Notes under the pieces: generated by a model
Databases searched by the model: none
The model's input: the letters and a program-made list of their open reading frames with translations, nothing else
What the model was told of the DNA's origin: nothing
Position numbers and translations under genes: made by a program
Source: VGEM01 sp033764265
GTDB taxonomy: Bacteria > Pseudomonadota > Alphaproteobacteria > Rhodospirillales > Rhodospirillaceae
Length of the DNA: 33,165 nucleotides
Reading direction: 5' to 3'
Assembly: GCA_033764265.1 (NCBI GenBank)
Contig: JANRJB010000023.1
Span: 1-33,165, forward strand
In this document: positions 16,063-24,766 of the stretch, in pieces
Position numbering within the stretch: position 1 is the first letter of the stretch
Layout: every line of letters begins with the position of its first letter

Positions 16063-18006
16063 GTGACGCAAGCGTTCTCTCATCCTGAAACGCCGAACTT
16101 GGACCGCATCGGTTCGCCGGCCGACCTGCGCAACTTGAGTCTGGAGCAGCTGGCCGACGTGGCCAAGGAACTGCGCGCCGATACCATCTCGCAGGTTTCG
16201 CGAACCGGCGGGCACCTGGGCGCCGGGCTGGGCGTGGTCGAACTCACGGTGGCCTTGCACCATGTGTTCGACACACCGCGTGACCGGCTGATCTGGGACG
16301 TGGGCCACCAGGCCTATCCGCACAAAATTCTCACCGGCCGCCGCTCGCGGATGGGGACGATCCGGCAGAAGGACGGTTTGTCAGGGTTCACCTCGCGCTC
16401 GGAAAGCGAATACGACCCTTTCGGCGCGGGCCATAGTTCGACCTCCATCTCCGCCGGTCTCGGCATGGCGGTGGCGCGCGACCTGGCGGGCGGCGACAAC
16501 CACATCATCTGCGTGATCGGCGACGGCGCCATGAGCGCCGGCATGGCCTACGAGGCGATGAACAATGCCGGCAGCCTGAAGCGCAACCTGATCGTGGTGC
16601 TGAACGACAACGACATGTCGATCGCGCCGCCGGTTGGCGCGATGAGCGCCTACCTGTCGCGCATCCTGTCGTCCAAGTCGTACCTGACGCTGCGCGAGGC
16701 GATGAAGCAGCTGGCTTCGCACTTTCCGCGCACGCTGGGTGAAGCCGCGCGCAAGGCCGAGGAATACACGCGCGGCATGGTCGCCGGCGGCACGCTGTTC
16801 GAGGAACTGGGATTCTACTATGTCGGCCCGCTCGACGGCCATCGCATCGACCATCTGGTGCCGGTCTTGCGCAACGCCCGCGAATCCCTGCGTGACGGGC
16901 CGATCCTGGTGCATGTCGTCACCAAGAAAGGCCAGGGATATACGCCGGCGGAGGAATCCGCCGACAAGTTCCACGGCGTCACCAAGTTCGATGTGGTGTC
17001 GGGCACCCAGGTCAAGGCGGTCAGCAAGGCGCCCAGCTATACGTCGGTGTTCGCCAAGGCGCTGATCGCCGAGGCCGCGGCTGACGACAAGGTCATCGCC
17101 ATCAACGCCGCCATGCCGGGTGGCACCGGCCTCGACAAATTCGGGGAAAAATTCCCCGATCGCTGTTTCGATGTCGGCATCGCCGAACAGCATGCCGTGA
17201 CGTTCGCCGCCGGGCTCGCCACCGAAGGCTACAAGCCGTTCTGCGCGATCTACTCCACCTTTCTGCAGCGCGCGTACGACCAAGTTGTGCACGACGTGGC
17301 GGTGCAAAACCTGCCAGTACGATTCGCGCTCGACCGCGCTGGTTTCGTCGGCGCCGATGGCGCCACGCACCAGGGCTCGTTCGACCTGGTCTATCTCGGC
17401 TGCCTGCCGAATTTTGTCATCATGGCGCCGTCGGATGAAGCCGAACTGATGCACATGGTGGCGACCGCCCGGGCCCACGACGCCGGCCCGATTGCCGTTC
17501 GTTACCCGCGCGGCGACGGTGTCGGGATTGCGCTGCCCGACCGCGGGACACCACTGGCCATCGGCAAAGGGCGTGTTCTCAGGGAAGGCACATCGGTGGC
17601 TTTGCTCGGCATTGGCACGCGCGTTCAGGACTGCCTGAAAGCCGCCGACGCGCTGGCCTCGCGCGGGTTGTCGACCACGGTGGCCGACGCGCGCTTCGCC
17701 AAACCGCTCGACCGCGATCTCATCCGCCAGTTGGCCGACCACCACGAAGTCCTCATCACGGTCGAGGAAGGTTCCGCCGGCGGCTTCGGCGCGGCGGTGC
17801 TGCACGATCTGGCCGCGGCCGGGCGGCTTGATCGCGGCCTCAAGATCCGTACGCTGACCATGCCCGATGCGTTCTTCGAGCACGCCAAGCCCGAGGAACA
17901 GCTGTTTGCCGCCGGCTTGTCGGCTTTCCACATCGCCGCAGCAGCGGTTGGCGCGCTCGGCATGGACGCCGACCAGGATTTGGCCCGGGCGGTCACTGGA
18001 ACCTGA
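16063..18006 (+). CDS. dxs: 1-deoxy-D-xylulose-5-phosphate synthase
   Basis: Thiamine-diphosphate enzyme that joins pyruvate and glyceraldehyde 3-phosphate, the entry step of the MEP isoprenoid pathway. The 647-residue protein has the transketolase-like layout: WDVGHQAYPHKILTGR, the TPP motif beginning GDGAMSAGMAYEAMNNAG and ending near LNDNDMSI, then the pyrimidine-binding half with DVGIAEQHAVTFAAGLA and LDRAGFVGADGATHQG, and a C-terminal transketolase domain. Translation probably begins at GTG 16063, which has AGGA spaced 7 bases upstream and gives the expected N-terminus (SHPETPNLDRI...). It follows ispA by 54 bases and precedes tlyA by 9, so isoprenoid precursor supply and prenyl elongation are co-oriented. 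Confidence 0.97.
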   Translation: MTQAFSHPETPNLDRIGSPADLRNLSLEQLADVAKELRADTISQVSRTGGHLGAGLGVVELTVALHHVFDTPRDRLIWDVGHQAYPHKILTGRRSRMGTIRQKDGLSGFTSRSESEYDPFGAGHSSTSISAGLGMAVARDLAGGDNHIICVIGDGAMSAGMAYEAMNNAGSLKRNLIVVLNDNDMSIAPPVGAMSAYLSRILSSKSYLTLREAMKQLASHFPRTLGEAARKAEEYTRGMVAGGTLFEELGFYYVGPLDGHRIDHLVPVLRNARESLRDGPILVHVVTKKGQGYTPAEESADKFHGVTKFDVVSGTQVKAVSKAPSYTSVFAKALIAEAAADDKVIAINAAMPGGTGLDKFGEKFPDRCFDVGIAEQHAVTFAAGLATEGYKPFCAIYSTFLQRAYDQVVHDVAVQNLPVRFALDRAGFVGADGATHQGSFDLVYLGCLPNFVIMAPSDEAELMHMVATARAHDAGPIAVRYPRGDGVGIALPDRGTPLAIGKGRVLREGTSVALLGIGTRVQDCLKAADALASRGLSTTVADARFAKPLDRDLIRQLADHHEVLITVEEGSAGGFGAAVLHDLAAAGRLDRGLKIRTLTMPDAFFEHAKPEEQLFAAGLSAFHIAAAAVGALGMDADQDLARAVTGT

Positions 18007-18015
18007 ACCGCGATC

Positions 18016-18759
18016 ATGGCCGCCGACAAGCGCCGCCTCGATCAGTTGCTGGTCGAGCGCGGCCTGGCCGAAACGCGGGCGAAGGCCCAGGCTCTGATTC
18101 TGGCGGGGCTGGTGTTCGCCAAAGACACGCGGCTCACCAGCGCCGGCGAAAAACATCCCGTTGATGTCGAGCTTGACGTGCGCGGTCGCGAGCACCCTTG
18201 GGTGTCGCGTGGCGGCCTCAAGCTGGCGCATGGGCTGGAGGCCTTTGCGCTCGACCCGCAAGGATGGATTTGCCTGGATGTGGGCGCCTCCACCGGCGGC
18301 TTCACCGACGTGCTGCTGACGCACGGCGCGGCCAAGGTGTACGACGTTGATGTCGGTTACGGTCAACTGGCGCAGAAGCTGCGCGATGATCCGCGCGTGG
18401 TTGTGCTGGAGCGCACCAATGCGCGGAGTCTTACTCGCGACCAGGTGCCCGATCCCGTCGACCTGGTGGTGTGCGACGCGAGTTTCATCGGGCTGCGCAC
18501 CGTGCTGCCGGCTGCGCTAACCCTGTGCGGGCCGGGTGCGCGGTTGGTGGCGTTGATCAAACCGCAATTCGAGGTGGGGCGGGCCCGTGTCGGCAAGAAA
18601 GGCGTGGTCCGCGATCCGGCGTTGCATGCCGAGGTCTGCGACACCATCGCGGCCTGGCTGGCGACGCAGCCGGGCTGGCGGGTGCTGGGCGTCGTGCCCA
18701 GCCCGATCACCGGGCCCGAGGGAAACATTGAGTTCCTGATCGCCGGGGCGAGGGATTGA
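18016..18759 (+). CDS. tlyA: TlyA-type rRNA 2'-O-methyltransferase
   Basis: Protein of 247 residues combining an N-terminal S4 RNA-binding domain (RRLDQLLVERGLAETRAKAQALILAG, to about residue 60) with an FtsJ-like SAM methyltransferase domain. Visible motifs are SRGGLKL, the SAM loop LDVGASTGGFTDVLL, DVGYGQL, LVVCDASFIGL and LIKPQFEVG, consistent with the Lys-Asp-Lys-Glu 2'-O-methyltransferase layout. Mycobacterial TlyA methylates 16S and 23S rRNA cytidines and affects capreomycin sensitivity; alphaproteobacterial members are usually annotated as hemolysin TlyA, but the fold argues for RNA methylation. ATG 18016 lies 9 bases after dxs. It is convergent with sppA, with 9 bases between the stop codons. 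Confidence 0.94.
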   Translation: MAADKRRLDQLLVERGLAETRAKAQALILAGLVFAKDTRLTSAGEKHPVDVELDVRGREHPWVSRGGLKLAHGLEAFALDPQGWICLDVGASTGGFTDVLLTHGAAKVYDVDVGYGQLAQKLRDDPRVVVLERTNARSLTRDQVPDPVDLVVCDASFIGLRTVLPAALTLCGPGARLVALIKPQFEVGRARVGKKGVVRDPALHAEVCDTIAAWLATQPGWRVLGVVPSPITGPEGNIEFLIAGARD

Positions 18760-18768
18760 CGGCGCGGC

Positions 18769-20553
18769 TTATCTCACTGCCACCGGGTCGGCGTAGGCGC
18801 GCACGCCGGTTGCGCGCATTGATTCAGCTTCTTCCATCAGCGGCGCGACGGTGGCGGACCATCGCGCCAGCGTCGCCACGAAGTTCACGATGCCGAACGG
18901 CAGGTCGCCCTCTTCCAGGGCCTTGAGCAGGGCTTTCCATGGGTCCTCGACCGGCGGGAAGGGCACGAGCCACACCGGATCAGTGGCGTTCAGGCCGATG
19001 CGTTCCTTGGTGTAGTCGATGGCGCGGGAATAGCCGCCCAGTTCGTCGATCAGCCCGGCCTTCAGCGCGTCAGCGCCGGTCCAGATGCGGCCGCGCGCGG
19101 CGCGCTCCAGGTCGGCCACGTCCTTGCCGCGGCCTTGCGCGGCCTTGGTGGTGAAGTCGGCATAGGCCGCGTCGATCATCTGGTTGAGGCGGGCGAGGTC
19201 GTTTTCGGAGAAATCGCGCACCGCGCTGAACATGCCCGCCGACTCGCCGAACGCGACGCTGTCCCAGTTGATGTCGAGCTTGTCGAAGGCACCTTCGAAC
19301 ACCAGCTTGCCGAAGATCACGCCGATCGAACCCGTCACGGTCGCGGGCTGGGCGAAGAGGCGGTCGGCCGCCATGGCGATGTAGTAGCCGCCGGAAGCCG
19401 CGGTATTGCCCATCGACACGATCACGGGCTTCTTGGCCTTAGCGCGCACCACTTCGCGCCAGATCGTGTCGGAGGCAACGTAGCTGCCGCCGGGGCTGTC
19501 GATGCGCATCAGGATGGCATCGATGTCCTCGTCCTCGGCGGCGTCGAGAATGGCCCTGGACATGGTCTCGGAGGCGATGCCGTCGTGCTGGCCGAACGGT
19601 CCGCCATTCTCGCCGCGAGCGATCTGACCGATGGCGTGGATCACGGCGATGCGCTTGGTCGGTTCCGGCTTGTCCTCGGGTGGCGGAAACGCCAGGTAGC
19701 GGTCAAGCCCGACCATTTCGTCGGTGCCGGCCTTTTCCTCGGACGCGACCTTGAATTCGTCGCGATAGGCGATGCGATCGATCAGCTTGGCGTCGAGCGC
19801 TTCCTGCGCCAGCAACGGCCCGCGGTCGATCAGACCGCGCACGGCGTCCGGCGTCAGTTCGCGCGATCTGGCGATCCCGTCGACGAACTGGCCGTAGAAC
19901 GAACCCAGCAACGCTTCCAGCGCTTCGCGGTTGGCCGGCGAGATGGCGGCGTTGGTCAGGTTCTCCATCGCGCTCTTGTATTCCTTGCGCTGGATGACGC
20001 TGGCTTTCACGCCGAAGCGGTCCAACAGGTCTTTGAAGAACGGCTGTTCGATGCCGATCCCGGCCAGCCCGACCGTGCCCGACGGCTGCACCCAGATTTC
20101 GCCGAAGGTCGAGGCCAGGTAATAGGCACCGGTCGCCGCGGTGCCTTCGCCGATGGTCTCGGCGAAAATCATGGTCGGCTTGCCGCTCGCGCGAAACTCG
20201 GCGATCACATCGCGCAGGTCCTGCGTCTGGGCCAGGCCGTGGGCCTGTTCGCTGATCGTGGCGATCAGGGCGGTGACGCGCGGGTCGTCCTTGGCGCGGC
20301 GAATGGCCACCAGCGCGTCTTCGTGCGTCGTGCTGCGGCGCAGCGCGAACCCATCGAAGCGCCGGCCGGTGGGGCCTTCGACGAACGGCCGGTCCAGGTC
20401 GACGGCCAGCGCCATCTTGTCCGGCGGCGTCGGACGCGGCGCGGCGAAGTCTTCGGCGTTCATCACGGCGTAGATGCCAAAGCCGGTCAACGCGACGACC
20501 ATGAACCCGATAAAAGCCAGGGAGCCGAGCAGAATTTTACCGAGGGTGCGCAT
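18769..20553 (-). CDS. sppA: Signal peptide peptidase SppA, 67 kDa type
   Basis: Membrane-anchored serine protease of 594 residues that degrades cleaved signal peptides. An N-terminal transmembrane helix spans about residues 6-30. Two tandem ClpP-like domains follow, as in the long E. coli form. The Ser/Lys dyad is split between them: Lys193 in QRKEYKSAMENLT and Ser387 in MGNTAASGGYYIA, with SPGGSYVASD and TGSIGVI as supporting family motifs. The ATG at 20553 gives the usual short n-region but has no clear ribosome site. An alternative ATG at 20598, with GAGG four bases upstream, would add 15 residues and overlap the aroC 3' end by 22 bases. Either way aroC-sppA are closely coupled. The C-terminal region is intact. 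Confidence 0.95.
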   Translation of the reverse strand: MRTLGKILLGSLAFIGFMVVALTGFGIYAVMNAEDFAAPRPTPPDKMALAVDLDRPFVEGPTGRRFDGFALRRSTTHEDALVAIRRAKDDPRVTALIATISEQAHGLAQTQDLRDVIAEFRASGKPTMIFAETIGEGTAATGAYYLASTFGEIWVQPSGTVGLAGIGIEQPFFKDLLDRFGVKASVIQRKEYKSAMENLTNAAISPANREALEALLGSFYGQFVDGIARSRELTPDAVRGLIDRGPLLAQEALDAKLIDRIAYRDEFKVASEEKAGTDEMVGLDRYLAFPPPEDKPEPTKRIAVIHAIGQIARGENGGPFGQHDGIASETMSRAILDAAEDEDIDAILMRIDSPGGSYVASDTIWREVVRAKAKKPVIVSMGNTAASGGYYIAMAADRLFAQPATVTGSIGVIFGKLVFEGAFDKLDINWDSVAFGESAGMFSAVRDFSENDLARLNQMIDAAYADFTTKAAQGRGKDVADLERAARGRIWTGADALKAGLIDELGGYSRAIDYTKERIGLNATDPVWLVPFPPVEDPWKALLKALEEGDLPFGIVNFVATLARWSATVAPLMEEAESMRATGVRAYADPVAVR

Positions 20554-20576
20554 GGGGATGTTCGCGTTGGGGATGG

Positions 20577-21674
20577 TCAGACCGAAAGGGGACCGCATTG
20601 CGCCTCGTGGCGCAAGAGATGATCGACCAACACCACCGCCATCATCGCCTCGGCCACCGGCACGCCGCGAATGCCCACACAGGGGTCGTGGCGGCCCTTG
20701 GTGGAGATCTCGGTGTCGCGGCCGTGAATGTCGACCGTGCGTCGCGGCGACAGGATCGAACTGGTGGGCTTGATCGCCACCCGCGCCACAATCGGTTGTC
20801 CGGAGGAAATGCCGCCCAGAATACCGCCGGCGTGGTTGGACAGGAATTCGACGCCGCCGTCCGCGCCCATGCGCATTTCATCGGCGTTCTGTTCGCCCGA
20901 CAGGGCCGCAGCGGCGAAACCATCGCCAATCTCGACGCCCTTAGCGGCGTTGATGCTCATCAGCGCGGCCGCCAGGTCGGCGTCCAGCTTGCCGTAGATT
21001 GGCGCGCCCAAGCCCGCCGGAATGCCGTCGGCGACGACCTCGATCACCGCGCCGGCCGACGAGCCCACTTTGCGCACGCCGTCGAGGTAGCCTTCCCAAC
21101 GCGCGGCGGCCTCGGCATCGGGGCAGAAGAACGGATTGCGGTCGACCTCGGCCCAATCCCAGCGTGCGCGGTCGATGGCGTGCGGGCCCATCTGGATCAG
21201 CGCGCCGCGGATGCTTACCCCCGCACCCAGCCGGTAGGCCAGTACCTTGCGCGCGATTGCGCCGGCGGCCACGCGCATCGCCGTCTCGCGCGCCGATTGC
21301 CGGCCGCCGCCGCGATAGTCGCGAATGCCGTATTTTTTCCAGTAGGTGTAGTCGGCGTGGCCGGGGCGGAACTTCTCGGCGATGTCGCCGTAGTCCTTGC
21401 TGCGCTGATCGACGTTGTCGATCAGCAGCCCGACCGGCGTGCCGGTGGTCTTGCCTTCGAATACACCCGAGACGATGCGCACCGCGTCGGGTTCCTGGCG
21501 CTGGGTCGTGAAGCGCGACTGGCCCGGCCGGCGCTTGTCGAGCCAAACCTGCAGGTCGGCCTCGGCCAACGGGATCAGCGGCGGCACGCCGTCGACCACG
21601 CAGCCGATCAGGGGGCCGTGACTTTCACCAAAGGTGGTGAAGCGGAACAGGACGCCGAAGGTGTTGCTCGACAT
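20577..21674 (-). CDS. aroC: Chorismate synthase
   Basis: Last enzyme of the shikimate pathway, converting 5-enolpyruvylshikimate-3-phosphate to chorismate using reduced FMN. The 365-residue protein shows the family signatures GESHGPLIGCVVDGVPP (about 17-33), RRPGQSRFTTQRQEPD, the Arg/Gly-rich active-site stretch RDYRGGGRQSARETAMRVAAGA, and a C-terminal RHDPCVGIRGVPVAEAM. Length and motif order are normal. The start is ATG 21674. It lies 46 bases downstream of fabI on the same strand and is followed by sppA, with which it may overlap depending on the sppA start. A fabI-aroC order is familiar in alphaproteobacteria; the link is positional rather than metabolic. Confidence 0.97.
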   Translation of the reverse strand: MSSNTFGVLFRFTTFGESHGPLIGCVVDGVPPLIPLAEADLQVWLDKRRPGQSRFTTQRQEPDAVRIVSGVFEGKTTGTPVGLLIDNVDQRSKDYGDIAEKFRPGHADYTYWKKYGIRDYRGGGRQSARETAMRVAAGAIARKVLAYRLGAGVSIRGALIQMGPHAIDRARWDWAEVDRNPFFCPDAEAAARWEGYLDGVRKVGSSAGAVIEVVADGIPAGLGAPIYGKLDADLAAALMSINAAKGVEIGDGFAAAALSGEQNADEMRMGADGGVEFLSNHAGGILGGISSGQPIVARVAIKPTSSILSPRRTVDIHGRDTEISTKGRHDPCVGIRGVPVAEAMMAVVLVDHLLRHEAQCGPLSV

Positions 21675-21720
21675 CGGATCACGGCCGCTGCGGACAGGCG
21701 CGGGGGGCGAGGCCGCCGCG

Positions 21721-22560
21721 CTACTTGTCCGGGTTGACCCCTTTCACCAGTTCGGCGATCTCGGGCGCGGATTGCACATCCATCATGCCGACAACGTGGT
21801 AGCCTGAATCCACGTGGTGCACTTCGCCGGTCACGCCGCTCGACATCTCGCTCAAAAGGTAGACGCCGCTGCGGCCGACGTCCTCGATGGTAATGTTCCG
21901 GTGCAGCGGCGCATTCAGTTCGTTCCACTTCAGGATATGGCGGAAATCGCCGATGCCCGAGGCCGCCAGCGTCTTGATCGGCCCGGCCGAGATGGCGTTG
22001 ACGCGGATCTTGTCGCGGCCCAGGTCGGCGGCCAGGTAGCGCACGCTGGCCTCGAGCGCGGCCTTGGCCACACCCATCACGTTGTAGTGCGGCGTGACGC
22101 GATCGGCGCCCAGGTAGCTCAGCGTGAGCAGGCTGCCGCCGTCGGGCATCAGCGCGGCGGCGCGGCGGCTCACGTCGGTGAACGAGAAGCACGAGATGTC
22201 CATGGTGCGCAGGAAATTCTCGCGCGTGGTATTGATGTAGCGGCCCTTGAGCTGCTCCTTGTCGGAGAAGGCGATGGCGTGCACGACGAAGTCGAGCTTG
22301 CCCCATGCCTTGGCCAGCGCGGCGAACGTAGCGTCCATCGACGCCGGGTCGGTGACGTCGCACGGCAGAATCAACGAGGATTTAATGCTTTCGGCCAGCG
22401 GGCGCACGCGGCGCTCCAGCGCTTCGCCCTGGTAGGTAAACGCCAGCTCCGCGCCGTTCAGGGCGGCCTGGTGGGCGATGCCCCAGGCGATCGAGCGGTC
22501 GTTGGCGACGCCCATGACCAGGCCCTTTTTCCCGGCCAGCAGTGAGCCCGTGTGCGACAT
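21721..22560 (-). CDS. fabI: Enoyl-[acyl-carrier-protein] reductase
   Basis: NAD(P)H-dependent short-chain reductase of 279 residues that completes each round of type II fatty-acid elongation. The nucleotide-binding N-terminus is GLVMGVANDRSIAWGIA, the usual FabI variant of the SDR glycine motif. The active site is YLGADRVTPHYNVMGVAKAALE with the FabI-type Tyr-x6-Lys. Further conserved strings are VHAIAFSDKEQLKG, NAISAGPIKTLAASGIGDF and VTGEVHHVDSGYHVVGM. It is the triclosan/isoniazid target family; no resistance substitution is judged here. The ATG at 22560 has only a weak GGGC upstream. It is the first gene of the fabI-aroC-sppA minus-strand run and divergent from the BrkB-type gene across 100 bases. 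Confidence 0.97.
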   Translation of the reverse strand: MSHTGSLLAGKKGLVMGVANDRSIAWGIAHQAALNGAELAFTYQGEALERRVRPLAESIKSSLILPCDVTDPASMDATFAALAKAWGKLDFVVHAIAFSDKEQLKGRYINTTRENFLRTMDISCFSFTDVSRRAAALMPDGGSLLTLSYLGADRVTPHYNVMGVAKAALEASVRYLAADLGRDKIRVNAISAGPIKTLAASGIGDFRHILKWNELNAPLHRNITIEDVGRSGVYLLSEMSSGVTGEVHHVDSGYHVVGMMDVQSAPEIAELVKGVNPDK

Positions 22561-22660
22561 GCCCGAGGTGCCCTAAACCCTGATTTTCAAAGAGAATCTT
22601 CCGTGAACACGCGACTTGCGGCATCCTACACAAAACCGCACAAGGGGCAAGGCACCCGCC

Positions 22661-23962
22661 ATGGTCGAACCCGCCGCCACAGCGCGGTTGAACCGCCGTC
22701 TTCAGACGCTGATCAGGCCCCAGTCGTTCCCGCGCTTCATGCTGACGCGGATGATCGACGACGGCGTCACGCGCGCCGCCGCCTCGCTCAGCTTCACCAC
22801 CACCCTGGCGCTGGTGCCGGCTCTGGCGCTGGTGCTGGCGATGATGACCGCGTTTCCGGCGTTCGAAGGCGTGCGCGCTTCGGTGCAGGAGGCGATCTTC
22901 GCCAACTTCCTGCCCTCGACCAGCTTGAGAATGAGCGAGCAACTGTCGGGCTTCGTCGCCGCTGCCGGCGGGCTGACCGCGTTCGGTGTCGCCGGCCTGG
23001 CGGCAACCTCGATCGCGCTGTTGCTCACCATCGAAAGCGCGTTCAATCGCATCTTCAGGGTGCGCCGGCCACGACCGCTCTACATGCGCCTGTTGGTGCT
23101 GTGGGCGGTGATCACCGTCGGTCCGTTCCTGATCGGGCTCAGCTTCACGTTGTTCGGCACGTTCGCGATGCCCGACGACATTTTGGGCGAACGCACCCGC
23201 GCGGTGCGCGACTTCGCGCTGGGTCAAGTGGCGCCGACGGTACTGACATGGGCGGCGCTGACGTTCATTTACCTGGCGGTCCCGAACCGTCGGATCAGGT
23301 TGCCCGACGCGGCACTCGGCGCGGCGTGCGCCGCGCTGGCGTTCGGCGCACTGCGCTACGGCTTTGCGCTCTACGTCAGTTCGATGACCAGTTACGAAAC
23401 CGTCTACGGCGCGGTGGCCGCGGTTCCGGTGTTCCTGGTGTGGTTGCTCGTCACCTGGATCGTGATGTTGGCGGGCGCGGTCATCACCGCCACCTTGCCG
23501 GAGTGGCGCTTCATGCGCGTCGGTGGGGCGCTTTCGCCGCTCACGCGCATCGAGGCGGCGCTGGAGGTGATCGCCCGGCTGGCCGCGGCGCAACGACGGG
23601 GCGGCGGGCTGTCGACCGAGCAGTTGGGTGCGGCGCTGTCATTGCCCGACTTGGCGTTGGCCGAAGTGCTGGACGCGCTGAAGGCGGGGCGTTTCGTCAC
23701 GGTCGCCGAGGATGGCCACTGGATCCTCAGCCGCGATACCGAGCGCACCGCGCTCGCCGATCTCTTGCATCAGTTCGGGCTGGGTCTGGCGTTCGGGACC
23801 GCAACGCCGGGCGGCGACATCGGCCGGCGGCTGGCCACCTATGTGCAGCGCGCGGCGGACTCCGAGCGCACGGTGCTGAGCGTCAGCCTGGCGAAGGTGA
23901 TCGGTGTGGGCGCCGAGACCGATGGTCCGGACAAAAGCGAGGGTGGCAACGCCGAATCCTAG
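22661..23962 (+). CDS. YihY/BrkB-family membrane protein with C-terminal cytoplasmic domain
   Basis: Integral membrane protein of 433 residues. The N-terminal two-thirds has the YihY/BrkB plan: an amphipathic start, DGVTRAAASLSFTTTLALVPALALVLAMMTAFP (helix 1 region), then about five further hydrophobic segments including LLVLWAVITVGPFLIGLSF, YVSSMTSYETVYGAVAAVPVFLVWL and WLLVTWIVMLAGAVITA. From about residue 290 a soluble domain resembles a small winged helix (LTRIEAALEVIARLAAAQRR... then LSTEQLGAALSLPDLALAEVLDALKAGRFV), an extension seen in longer family members. Despite the old RNase BN label, the family has no proven nuclease role. ATG 22661 is chosen because AAGG lies about 8 bases upstream; a TTG 45 bases earlier is less likely. 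It ends at a strong bidirectional terminator. Confidence 0.9.
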   Translation: MVEPAATARLNRRLQTLIRPQSFPRFMLTRMIDDGVTRAAASLSFTTTLALVPALALVLAMMTAFPAFEGVRASVQEAIFANFLPSTSLRMSEQLSGFVAAAGGLTAFGVAGLAATSIALLLTIESAFNRIFRVRRPRPLYMRLLVLWAVITVGPFLIGLSFTLFGTFAMPDDILGERTRAVRDFALGQVAPTVLTWAALTFIYLAVPNRRIRLPDAALGAACAALAFGALRYGFALYVSSMTSYETVYGAVAAVPVFLVWLLVTWIVMLAGAVITATLPEWRFMRVGGALSPLTRIEAALEVIARLAAAQRRGGGLSTEQLGAALSLPDLALAEVLDALKAGRFVTVAEDGHWILSRDTERTALADLLHQFGLGLAFGTATPGGDIGRRLATYVQRAADSERTVLSVSLAKVIGVGAETDGPDKSEGGNAES

Positions 23963-23970
23963 ATCCCGGA

Positions 23971-24014
23971 AATAAAACGGGCGGCCTCGTCAGGCCGCCC
24001 GAAGTTGGTTTTTA
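23971..24014. terminator. Bidirectional intrinsic terminator
   Basis: Ten-base-pair stem (23978-23987 with 23992-24001), loop CGTC. On the plus strand the stem is followed by AAGTTGG and then TTTTT; on the minus strand TTTTATTT follows the stem almost directly. It separates the convergent BrkB-type and glycine-zipper lipoprotein genes and should serve both, best for the minus-strand gene. Confidence 0.85.
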
Positions 24015-24021
24015 TCTGGGA

Positions 24022-24513
24022 TTACCCTTCCACGATCTTCCACGAGCCGTCCGGTTGCTGGCAGGCGACGCCGTGAGCGTCTTCCCGCTTCCCGCCAATA
24101 TTGACCTGAGTCTGGAACTCTCTGCAATACTCGCCCGACACCGCGCGGCCGTCGCGCACCGGCGTGATGCGGCCGGAGTTGCCAGAGTCGGGATTGTTCC
24201 AAACGATGGTTTCGCCGATTGGCGCCGCGTAAGCGCGCTGTTCGGCCTGGCGGGCCTTCATGCGGTCCACTTCGGTCATGGTCTTGCCGATCTGATTGCC
24301 GACCGCCGCGCCGAGCATTGTGCCGACCGCGGTCGCCACTACCTTGCCGTCGCCCTTGCCAATCGACGAGCCGGCCCACGCGCCGGCTGCGCCGCCGAGA
24401 ATCGTGCCCCAGGCCTGTTTGTCGGCGGTCCCGTCGGCGGCACAACCGCCCAGCACAAGAATCGCCGAGACGGCGGCGACGACGGACATTGAACGATGAG
24501 AGTACTTGCGCAT
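24022..24513 (-). CDS. Glycine-zipper surface lipoprotein (17 kDa antigen-like)
   Basis: Small outer-membrane lipoprotein of 163 residues. The signal peptide is basic (MRKYSHR) with a hydrophobic core ending in the lipobox LGGC, so lipidation is expected at Cys24. A glycine zipper follows (GTILGGAAGAWAGSSIG and, after a short turn, AVGTMLGAAVGNQIG), typical of the Rickettsia 17 kDa antigen/SlyB/RT0821-type families, then a soluble C-terminal domain with ETIVWNNPDSGNSGRITPVRDG and CREFQTQV...GVACQQPDGSWKIVEG. The ATG at 24513 is supported by AAGGA about 7 bases upstream and by correct signal-peptide length; an upstream in-frame extension is not credible. The two C-domain cysteines may form a disulfide. 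Role probably envelope maintenance. Confidence 0.88.
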   Translation of the reverse strand: MRKYSHRSMSVVAAVSAILVLGGCAADGTADKQAWGTILGGAAGAWAGSSIGKGDGKVVATAVGTMLGAAVGNQIGKTMTEVDRMKARQAEQRAYAAPIGETIVWNNPDSGNSGRITPVRDGRAVSGEYCREFQTQVNIGGKREDAHGVACQQPDGSWKIVEG

Positions 24514-24663
24514 GGCGCGGTCCTTGATCCCTCTACTGATGACAGCCTCGCGTCGCGTTCCGATGGTGCAGCCAAACATGACCGGCCGGCCCGCGCGCTG
24601 GACTGAACGGGCAAGCCTTTGCCCTGGTTGCCATCCAACCGTGCCATTTCACCGTGCAATGTT

Positions 24664-24733
24664 GGCGAAAAGAGGGCGGGTCTAACCCTTAGCGGCGATT
24701 GACATTTTCGCCCCTGCGCGGTCACTTAGCGGC
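24664..24733 (+). promoter_or_regulatory. Repeat-rich putative control region upstream of pdxH
   Basis: In the 253-base gap between the lipoprotein and pdxH: an 8-base inverted repeat GGCGAAAA (24664-24671)/TTTTCGCC (24705-24712), a perfect 9-base direct repeat CTTAGCGGC (24688-24696 and 24725-24733, 37 bases apart), and a consensus TTGACA (24699-24704) between the direct repeats. A good -10 is not obvious at 16-18 bases. This suggests an operator/promoter for pdxH, but it is unproven. Confidence 0.4.
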
Positions 24734-24766
24734 CTCAAATTCCGACGCCAGACCGGCCCTGCATCC

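Noticed and set aside
22552..24492. 646-codon plus-strand frame running across the BrkB-type gene, the terminator and the lipoprotein
   Set aside because: It lies out of frame with the real membrane protein, crosses a strong terminator, and its translation is Arg/Gly-rich with no domain.
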